A stretch of DNA of 64,000 nt from Liolophura sinensis. Taxonomy: Eukaryota; Mollusca; Polyplacophora; Chitonida; Chitonidae. The translations under genes and the position numbers were made by a program. The DNA lies in NCBI RefSeq assembly GCF_032854445.1, contig NC_088295.1, positions 3,660,501 to 3,724,500 of the forward strand, in the 5' to 3' direction. Positions within the stretch are counted from its first letter, which is position 1. Each line of letters begins with the position of its first letter. Shown here one piece after another: positions 11,439-23,400 of the stretch. Below the pieces are notes generated by a model. The model worked only from the letters and a program-made list of their open reading frames with translations. It was not told where the DNA came from and made no database searches.

Positions 11439-14400
11439 TCAGTAACGATGAGGTGGCTGTGGGAAACGTGCCAGCAGTTTGTTCACATATTGTGACGGCA
11501 TCTTGCCCCCATCATTGCTAAACACGCCCTTTTTCTCCAGTTCCCGTTTCTTTGCTAATGCAGCCTGTGTGGTACAAATCTCAAAATCAGGACATGTACT
11601 GCAATTCAGATATAACTATATTATAAATCTAGAGATCACAGAGATCAGTAGTGTTTATGATTAAAGACTACAAGGTGCTTCAAGAAGTTGTGATATCTCA
11701 CAATTCACTACAAGCTGAAGCTATGATCATTGGCAGATAGCAGTGTCCACAGATCACAGCTTCAGCCACTTTCGGTGAAAATCTAAAAGAGGCTCCTGAG
11801 AAAACAAAGGACAAGGTAAAACTGTCCTTCATTATGCACGTCATTTATTAGTCTTCTGGCGAAATATTCAGTTCAGGTCAGATCAAAAAAATTACCTGAT
11901 GTAGATAGCTTGTCACAACATGGAATGTAAGATGTATTCTACCATGGTAAGGTACATTTGTAATAGGACAATTTGCCCTTGTAAGGAACTTATGATAGGG
12001 ACATTCTGCGACAACAAGGCACATGTGATGGGGACATTCTGTCACAGTAAGGCACATGTGATGGGGACATTCTGCCACAGTAAGGCACATATGATGGGGA
12101 CATTCTGCCACAGTAAGACACATGTGATGGGGACATTCTGCCACAGTAAGGCACATATGATGGGGACATTCTGCCACAGTAAGACACATATGATGGGAAC
12201 ATTCTGTCACAATAAGACACATATGATGGGGACATTCTGTCACAGTAAGACACATCTGATGGGGACATTCTGTCACGGTAAGACACATGTGATGGGGACA
12301 TTCTGTCCCGGTAAGACACATGTGATGGGGACATTCTGTCACAGTAAGGCACATATCATGGGGACATTCTGTCACAGTAAGACACATGTGATGGGGACAT
12401 TCTGTCACAGTAAGGCACATATGATGGGGACATTCTGCCACAGTAAGGCATATATGATGGGGGCATTCTGCATCAGTAAGCCACATATGATGGGGACATT
12501 CTGCCACAGTAAGACACATGTGATGGGGACATTCTGTCACGGTAAGACACATGTGATGGGGACATTCTGTCACAGTAAGGCACATGTGATGGGGACATTC
12601 TGCCACAGTAAGGCACATATGATGGGGACATTCTGTCACAGTAAGGCACATATGATGGGGACATTCTGCCACAGTAAGGCATATATGATGGGGGCATTCT
12701 GCATCAGTAAGGCACATATGATGGGGACATTCTGTCACAGTAAGGCATATATGATGGGGGCATTCTGCATCAGTAAGGCACATATGATGGGGACATTCTG
12801 TCACAGCAAGGCATATATGATGGGGACATTCTGTCCCGGTAAGACACATGTGATGGGGACATTCTGTCACGGTAAGACACATATGATGGGGACATTCTGT
12901 CACAGTACGGCACATGTGATAGGGACATTCTGTCACGGTAAGACACATATGATGGGGGCATTCTGTCACAGTAAGACACATGTGATGGGGACATTCTGTC
13001 ACGGTAAGACACATGTGATGGGGACATTCTGTCCCGGTAAGACACATGTGATAGGGACATTCTGTCACGGTAAGACACATATGATGGGGACATTCTGTCA
13101 CAGTAAGACACATGTGATCGGGACATTCTGTCACAGTAAGGCACATGTGATAGGGACATTCTGTCACGGTAAGACACATATGATGGGAACATTCTGTCAC
13201 AGTAAGACACATGTGATGGGGACATTCTGTCACAGTAAGGCACATATGATAGGGACATTCTGTCACGGTAAGACACATATGATGGGGACATTCTGTCACA
13301 GTAAGGCACATATCATGGGGACTTCCTGTCATAGTGAGGCACATATCATGGGGACATTCTGCCACAGTAAGGCACACATGATGGGGACATTCTGCCACAG
13401 TAAGGCACATATGATGGGGGCATTCTGCATCAGTAAGGCACATATGATGGGGACATTCTGTCACAGTAAGGCACATATAATGGGGACATTCTGCCACAGT
13501 AAGGTATATATGATGGGGACATTCTGTAACGGTAAGGCAAATATGATGGGGACATTCTGTCACGGTAAGACACATATGATGGGGACATTCTGCATCAGTA
13601 AGGCATATATGATGGGGACATTCTGTCACGGTAAGAGACATATGATGGGGACATTCTGTCACAGTAATGCACATATGATGGGGACATTCTGTCACGGTAA
13701 GACACATATGATGGGGACATTCTGTCCCGGTAAGACACATGTGATAGGGACATTCTGTCACGGTAAGACACATATGATGGGGACATTCTGTCACAGTAAG
13801 ACACATGTGATCGGGACATTCTGTCACAGTAAGGCACATATGATAGGGACATTCTGTCACGGTAAGACACATATGATGGGGACATTCTGTCACAGTAAGG
13901 CACATATCATGGGGACTTCCTGTCATAGTGAGGCACATATCATGGGGACATTCTGCCACAGTAAGGCACACATGATGGGGACATTCTGCCACAGTAAGGC
14001 ACATATGATGGGGGCATTCTGCATCAGTAAGGCACATATGATGGGGACATTCTGTCACAGTAAGGCACATATAATGGGGACAATCTGCCACAGTAAGGTA
14101 TATATGATGGGGACACTCTGTAACGGTAAGGCACATGTGATGGAGACATTCTGCCACAGTAAGACACATATCATGGGGACATTCTGCCACAGTAAGGCAC
14201 ATATGATGGGGACATTCTGTCACAGTAAGGCACATATGATGGGGGCATTCTGCATCAGTAAGGCACATATGATGGAGACATTCTGCAACAGTAAGGCACA
14301 TATGATGGGACATTCTGTCACAGTAAGACACATGTGATGGAGACATTGTGCCACAGTAAGACACATATGATGGGGACATTCTGTCACAGTAAGGCACACA

Positions 14401-17400
14401 TGATGGGGACATTCTGTCACAGTAAGGCACACATGATGGGGACATTCTGTCACAGTAAGGCACACATGATGGGGACATTCTGTCACAGTAAGGCACATGT
14501 GATGGAGACATTCTGCCACAGTAAGACACATATCATGGGGACATTCTGCCACAGTAAGGCACATATGATGGGGGCATTCTGTCACAGTAAGGCACATATG
14601 ATGGGGGCATTCTGCATCAGTAAGGCACATATGATGGAGACATTCTGCAACAGTAAGGTACATATGATGGGACATTCTATCACAGTAAGGCACATGTGAT
14701 GGAGACATTGTGCCACAGTAAGACACATATGATGGGGACATTCTGTCACAGTAAGGCACACATGATGGGGACATTCTGTCACAGTAAGGCACATGTGATG
14801 GAGACATTGTGCCACAGTAAGACACATATGATGGGGACATTCTGTCACAGTAAGGCACATGTGATGGAGGCATTCTGCATCAGTAAGGCACGTTTGATGG
14901 GGACATTCTGCCACAGTAAGGCACATATGATGGGGACATTCTGTCACAGTAAGGCACACATGATGGGGACATTCTGCCAAAACAAAGCATATATAATGGG
15001 GACATTCTGCATCAGTAAGGCACGTTTGATGGGGACATTCTGCCACAGCAAGGCACATACGTGTATGATGGGGACATTCTGCCACAGCAAGGCACATATG
15101 ATGGGGACATTCTGCATCAGTAAGGCACATATGATGGGAACATTCTGTCACAGTACGGCACACATGATGGGGACATTCTGCCACAGTAAGGCACACATGA
15201 TGGGGACATTCTGCCACACTAAGGCACATATGATGGGGACATTCTGTCACAGTACGGCACATATGATGGGGGCATTCTGCATCAGTAAGGCACATATGAT
15301 GGGGACATTCTGCCACAGCAAGGCACATATGATGGGGACATTCTGCCACTGTAAGGCACATATGATGGGGACATTCTGCAATAGTAAGGCACATACGATG
15401 GGGGCATTCTGCAATAGTAAGGCATATATGATGGGGGCATTCTGCATCAGTAAGGCACGTTTGATGGGGACATTCTGCCACAGCAAGGCACATACGTGTA
15501 TGATGGGGACATTCTGCCACAGTAAGGCACACATGATGGGGACATTCTGCCACACTAAGGCACATATGATGGGGACATTCTGTCACAGTACGGCACATAT
15601 GATGGGGGCATTCTGCATCAGTAAGGCACATATGATGGGGACATTCTGCCACAGCAAGGCACATATGATGGGGACATTCTGCCACAGTAAGGTATATATG
15701 ATGGGGACATTCTGCAATAGTAAGGAACATATGATGGGGACATTCTGCAATAGTAAGGCACATATGATGGGGACATTCTGTCACAGTACGGCACATATGA
15801 TGGGGGCATTCTGCATCAGTAAGGCACATATGATGGGGACATTCTGCCACAGTACGGCACATATGATGGGGACATTCTGCCACAGTAAGGCACATATGAT
15901 GGGGACATTCTGCCACAGTACGGCACATATGATGGGGGCATTCTGCATCAGTAAGGCACATATGATGGGGACATTCTGCCACAATAAGGCACATATGATG
16001 GGGACATTCTGCCACACTAAGGCACATATGATGGGGACATTCTGCCACAGTAAGGCACATATCATGGGGACATTCTGTCACAGTACGGCACATATGATGG
16101 GGGCATTCTGCATCAGTAAGGCACATATGATGGGGACATTCTGCCACAGTAAGGCACATATGATGGGGACATTCTGCCACAGTAAGGCACATATGATGGG
16201 GACATTCTGCCACAGTAAGGCACATATGATGGGGACATTCTGCCACTGTAAGGCACATATGATGGGGACATTCTGCATCAGTAAGGCACATATGATGGGG
16301 GCATTCTGCAATAGTAAGGAACATATTATGGGGACATTTTGCAATAGTAAGGCACATATGATGGGGACATTCTGCCACAATAAGGCACATATGATGGGGA
16401 CATTCTGCCACAGTAAGACACATGTGATGGGGACATTCTGTCACAGTAAGGCACATATGATGGGGGCATTCTGCATCAGTAAGGCACATATGATGGGGAC
16501 ATTCTGCAATAGTAAGGAACATATGATGGGGACATTTTGCAATAGTAAGGCACATATGATGGGGACATTCTGCCACAATAAGGCACATATCATGGGGACA
16601 TTCTGCAATAGTAAGGAACATATGATGGGGACATTCTGCCACAGTAAGACACATGTGATGGGGACATGAAGATTTTTCATCATGCATGTTGTAAGGTGCT
16701 TAAGATGGGGACATTTTGTTGTAGTAAGGCTTCTGCTTCTAAGATCAGAAATTTTGTGAGATTAACATAAGGACATGTATAAGATGATAAAATTTTGTCA
16801 AAGTAAGGCACATTAACAACAGAGGATTCTGCCAAATGGGTGAGTTTAGCTATGTCACAATGACCATTTCAGCTTTCCACCTCCTAATCCATGAATCATT
16901 AGTGGGTGGGCTGAAATTCTCCCCCAGGCACAGACTAACACACACACACCCTGGGTCAGGTTGAAATGTCCTCCCCATTCAAGGGCTGTGGGAGAAGCTA
17001 TGTGTGTGTAGGGGTATCAGTCACCAGCCCAATGCAGTTGGTCACATCCTTAGCCTTTGATAAATTAGCCACACTGAGAACATTTTCAGTATAGTGGGTA
17101 GAAAAGTCAAGCTTGTTACAGACACAGGACTCCTGGAGACAACGAAGCCTCTGTTTAGCAGCAGGTCTATAGGATGTGTTGTATGGCGAGCAAATATCCT
17201 TGGCAAAATCCTCTATTGTCAGCTGTAGCCATGGCATTTATACTAGAAGAAAACAGTATTTGATCTAAGCTGACTTGTCTCAGCAGGAAACACAAGAGGC
17301 GGGGTGAGTGGGGAGGGGCTGTGGGTCGGATTCGGGGTCCGCTACCTAGGAACACCAGCAGAAGGATGATCCCATCACCCTGCCTCAGTCTATCATACGC

Positions 17401-20400
17401 TCAATCACCTATAAACAAGGTTTTCTATGGCCACAGCGGGTTATCAGGACTTAACAACCATGCCCTATCTACACCAGTGTCTGGCTTATCCAGGTATACC
17501 ACTGTGCTAAATATGTCATCAGCATTTCAACACCACATCTTTGCTTCTCTATGGAACTGCCATCAGGTGTCAATGATAGCTCCTTGGGAAGAATAGGGAG
17601 GTAAATATCTATTACAACTGTGATAGATAATCTCTTGCATTGTGAAATGAGTATCACACACACATACACACCTGCCGCCATGGGTTTTTCAAGTTTTCAA
17701 GACATCTTTATTTCTGTACCACATAATGTCATAGCGTCACTCAAACACACTAGACAGATTCAGACTTGTTTATGTTAAAGGAGAAGAAAACTTTTAAAAA
17801 ATGACACTCTAGGCTGAAAAAAGCATATTTTTTTTTTCTATTTGGTGGTGCCTGCTGCATAATTTTGCGATTTTCCTCGCCATACACATAAAGCCTGAAA
17901 ACGGCAAAGCTGGCATAAATCACTGAGTCCATCGCATCCTACATCTTTAACATCCTGTAATTTATGCTGGGCGTGTGTTGCCTCTCATCCAATGAAAGTC
18001 GTTAAAACTGCCAGGTTGTTCGTGTAAACTCGGAACCTACGCCCAACATTCTGATTTCCCGATCTTCAAGTGAAAACGAACTGTACGAAGAAGAAGAGAT
18101 CTACTGGAAATGTATGATCTGCACTTAGGTGGTTTCTGACAGCAATTCCCCTCCTAACACAGAAGACTTCGGGACTAGTTCTTAGGCAAAATGGAGTCGC
18201 CCACAGTGGATTTTGGCGCTGACTTTATTTATAATTTATCAATTTGAAGTACATTTTAGAATTTTTTTATTGCATGCATCTGTGGGAAATGCATACTTCT
18301 TTCAATGGTATTTGTTTGATATTTGCATTTTCTTGTCATTCAACTAACAACTGTCCACCCACAGAATCACTGAGAGCTCACGTTCAGCTGACTGGCCTTT
18401 TCAGTTTAGGCCATAAATAGTATTAACATACATGTATAAGTATTGAAAGTGGTGGAGGCTGTTGCCATTTAGCTGATGATCTGCTATACAAGACAATCAA
18501 TATGTTTACGCAGAGTGATAACAGGACAAGATAACGCCAAAATGAAAGTGTAAAAAGGTGGAGAAATCAAGAAATGAAAATAAATGTACCCTACAGAAAC
18601 TCAGTCATCACCCACAGGTGCATCACAGAAGAAGTATGAAAAGACGAGCGTGAAGTATGGGACGGGGTTAGCACTGGCAGAGGCCAGAAGGAAGGGAAGC
18701 AGTGTAGGTCAGTTAACTATCATAACCCTTATTTACACAGGTGGCACAACAATGGTAGCTGCAGTGTCTGACTTCACGCCTGGAGGTTTATTTCTGACAC
18801 ATGCTCCTCTCGAAGGAATAACTTGTCCTGATAACTTTCTAAACCAAAGGAGTACATTGTATTGCGGTGACAAAATAGACAACATGTGTAGAAACGGGCG
18901 CACACCTGCTACTACTGTTGCTGGGTTTTTTCCCATGTTACCTGCGTCAGAGCTAAAAACAGCAAGACAATGTTTCAAAATGCAGTATTTTATATAGGAC
19001 TCCTGGAGCTCCAGTTTGAAACTATGAGGATGGATAGAATTGCAGATTAGTAGCTTACAATCTCTATACAGGACACAGGAATGAACATGATGCAGCATGC
19101 ACACACCTGACAAATGCTCTCACAGTAGTTTTTGCATAGCAATAAGTAAGGCCTAGGTTAGTTATTATCTCGTTCATCTCTCATGACCTAACTAGAAAAA
19201 AATGCTCTCATTGTAATAATTGTTAATAACTGTTAATAATTATTCGCATACCAAAAACCACGAGTAGATTCAAAGGAAAATGTATTTTAATTACTTTATT
19301 TGCTTTTTTTTATTTAATGCCATACTGAAGATTTTTTCACAAATACAGTGGCTGTCGGTTTTATAAATGTGTATTTCAAATGGTCAATTCTGAATTTTAT
19401 CAACATTTATTAGCATTAGTTCCCCTCAACTTTGAGATGCAAGGGGGTCAAGGGAAATTACTTATTAATTTAATTCAATTAATTTATATTGGCTTAATAT
19501 AATGCAAACTAACATGAAGATCATGAACAAGGCAAAACAAATCTGATTTCATAGGTTAAAATTAAGGTTGTGGGAAATCTAACAACCTGAAATTGTGATT
19601 GTGGCAATTCTAAGTTTCAGAACTGTACAATAATAAGAACTGAATCTGACACAAGCAATACAACATCCACGGACTTAAGACTTTCTTATATTCAGTGATT
19701 ATCATACAATACAGAAATATGACTGACTTAGCCCTGGTTTAAACTGGAAGCAAGATATTTCCATATAAGCCCGGACATACATGTATACCAATTTGGAATC
19801 CCTGTGTAAAACTATTATATCATTTATATCGTGAGAATGTCGCTGAAGCTGGCCAATTTTCAATCCAATGCCATGGAAATCTAAGTTTTTATTAAATCTT
19901 TATCTTGAGTGCTGTAAGTGACTTCGTCAAGTGCATATGAAATCATTACCTTGAGTGCTGTGACATCTACAAGTGCACTGCCATATCGTTGAACTATAAT
20001 GTTACAAACTTACATACCAAAAATGAAATCTTTACCTTGAGTGCTGTGACTTCTACAAGTGCATTACGATATCTTTGAACTATAATGTTACAAACCTACA
20101 TACCAAAAATGAAATCATTATCTTGAGTGCTGTGACTTCTACAAGTGCATTGCGATATCGTTGAACAATACTGTTACAAACCCACATACCAAAAATGAAA
20201 TCTTTACCTTGAGTGCTGTGACTTCTACAAGTGCATTGCGATATCGTTGAACAATACTGTTACAAACCTACATACCAAAAATGAAATCTTTACCTTGAGT
20301 GCTGTGACATCTACAAGTGCACTGCCATATCGTTGAACTATAATGTTACAAACCTACATACCAAAAATGAAATCTTTACCTTGTGTGCTGTGACTTCTAC

Positions 20401-23400
20401 AAGTGCACTGCCATATCGTAAAACTACACTGTTACAACCTACATACCAAAAATGAAATCTCTACCTTGAGTCCTGTGACTTCTACAAGTGCACTGCCATA
20501 TCGTTGAACTATAATGTTACAAACCTACATACCAAAAATGAAATCTTTACCTTGAGTGCTGTGACATCTACAAGTGCACTGCCATATCGTTGAACAATAC
20601 TGTTACAAACCTACATACCAAAAATGAAATCTTTACCTTGAGTGCTGTGACTTCTACAAGTGCACTGCCACATCGTTGAACAATACTGTTACAAACCTAC
20701 ATACCAAAAATGAAATCTTTACCTTGAGTGCTGTGACATCTACAAGTGCACTGCCATATCGTTGAACTATAATGTTACAAACCTACATACCAAAAATGAA
20801 ATCTTTACCTTGAGTGCTGTGACATCTACAAGTGCACTGCCACATCGTTGAACTATAATGTTACAAACCTACATACCAAAAATGAAATCATTATCTTGAG
20901 TGCTGTGACTTCTACAAGTGCACTGCCATATCAGTGAACTATAATGTTACAAACCTACATACCAAAAATGAAATCATTACCTTGAGTGCTGTGACTTCTA
21001 CAAGTGCACTGCCATATCGTTAAACTACACTGTCACAAACCTACATACCAAAAATGAAATCATTATCTTGAGTGCTGTGACTTCTACAAGTGCACTGCCA
21101 TATCGTTGAACTATAATGTTACAAACCTATATACCAAAATGAAATCTTTACCTTGAGTGCTGTGACTTCTACAAGTGCACTGCCATATCATTGAACAATA
21201 CTGTTACAAACCTACATACAAAAAATGAAATCTTTACCTTGAGTGCTGTGACATCTACAAGTGCACTGCCATATCGTTGAACTATAATGTTACAAACCTA
21301 CATACCAAAAATGAAATCATTTCCTTGAGTGCTGTGACTTCTACAAGTGCACTGCCATATCGTTGAACAATACTGTTACAAACCTACATACCAAAAATGA
21401 AATCATTACCTTGAGTGCTGTGACTTCTACAAGTGCACTGCCATATCGTTGAACTATGTTACAAACCTACATGCCAAAAATGAAATCTTTACCTTGAGTG
21501 CTGTGACTTCTACAAGTGCACTGCCATATCGTTGAACAATACTGTTACAAACCTACATACCAAAAATGAAATCTTTACCTTGAGTGCTGTGACATCTACA
21601 AGTGCACTGCCATATCGTTGAAATATAATGTTACAAACCTACATACCAAAAATGAAATCATTATCTTGAGTGCTGTGACTTCTACAAGTGCACTGCCATA
21701 TCGTTGAACTATAATGTTACAAACCTACATACCAAAAATGAAATCATTACCTTGAGTGCTGTGACTTCTACAAGTGCACTGCGATATTGTTGAACTATAA
21801 TGTTACAAACCTACATACCAAAAATGAAATCTTTACCTTGAGTGCTGTGACATCTACAAGTGCACTGCCATATCGTTGAACTATAATGCTACAAACCTAC
21901 ATACCAAAAATGAAATCATTACCTTGAGTGCGAAACTAGAGCAATTATTCTGACTGATACTGTGTTCTACACAATTTTATGGAGGTCCTACATGTAGTTA
22001 CACTTAACAAACAGCCTTTTCGTTTTAGCTACACCATGCTACGAACCTACATGCTGGGATCATCATCTTTGGCAGTTTATTTTCTACACCTGAGACCAGT
22101 TATTTCCAGTAAGTCTTTATTTGACTGCTCCTTATTAAGCATCATGCTCAACAATTATGACAATGGTCAGTTTTAAAGGAAACTAGAATGTCTGGTGTAA
22201 ACCACCAACACTTGGCACATTGCTGACAAACTTTTTCAAGTGGCACACAGATATGCACACATATTGGTGGAAGAGAAGTGGTCTTCAACAAACGTCAGAT
22301 GGTGTACACAGCCACATTAGCATCACTGACTGTTTTTTGTCACCAAGGCTCCACAAGCGGTGATAACAAGGGAACCTACATATTCTCAGCCCAAGGGTGC
22401 CTTTAAAACTGCACCTAGTGTATCCTAGCAATTTAAGGGCAATCACCTCTAAGCACTAGACAACAGCCCACTCACCAATTCACCCAATGTGAATCAGCCG
22501 CCAAAAACTATTAGTTCGAAGCAGTTTGACATATATTAGGATCACATCCTTCAGATGGACAGACAGATATCATGAAGACTTATCCTTTCAGAATAGCATG
22601 TCAATGTGATAAAAAGGAGCCATGTCTTACAACCCATTCCCTTAACAAGCTGGTAGGATGGGGTTGAGGGGGGGGGGGGAGGGGGTGCGGGTGAATGCTT
22701 ACATGTACATCAACATTTGGCTGTGTAGCCAGACCTAAGTTTTTAATGTTATGGCCAACATCAAAACAGATGCCCATATCATATCAATCTCACATTTGAA
22801 CTGCACGGGTGCCCGAACAGTCAACTTTTCTGTCTCTCCTTTTCTTTCTCACAAAACCTCACCATACTTTGTTACAGCTGACACTAATGTGGCAGGAAAG
22901 GTAATCTCATTTGTCAAGAAGAGTTTTGTCCCCTGATCACTGATTTAATGACATTCCTGGCAACAAGCAAGCTATCACACTGCAATATCATGGCAGCTCT
23001 ATGAAGCTCATGAGATAATCCAGACCAGTCTTAACTCCAGTCTTATTCTAATACAGAACAAAAGAACATTTAGGGGCCCTCGATGCTCAGGAGCCTATTA
23101 CCAATGTCGGCCGCTGTGTGTTCAAGTCCAATTCATGCTGGTTTCCTCTCTTTGACAGGTCATACATGGGAAGCTTTGTCAGCAACCTGCACATAGTTGT
23201 GGGTTTCCCCAGGGCAGAGCCCAATATCCTCCTACTATAATGCTGGATGCTATCTTGTGAATAAAATATTCTTCAGTACAGTGTAAACATTAATTTTCTA
23301 CATGACAATATGATGTAAAACTTTACGCAACAAGGAAATGTACATGTACCTGTACCAATATTGCACCTATCTGCTTTTGCATGCAGACTATTTACACTTA

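Noticed and set aside
11990-16669. CRISPR-like array
   Set aside because: There are no unique spacers; the unit is contiguous and the host is an animal genome.
11878-16687. Giant ORFs (883, 805, 701, 657 codons) as real proteins
   Set aside because: They arise from a 33-bp tandem unit with no stop in several frames on both strands. They lie in an intron and have no signal, domain or splice context, so they are listed as a repeat.
16998-17237. 79-codon minus ORF as an extra CHCHD1 exon
   Set aside because: CHCHD1 exons 2 and 3 join in phase 0 and reproduce the family's C-terminus without it; no good donor follows it.
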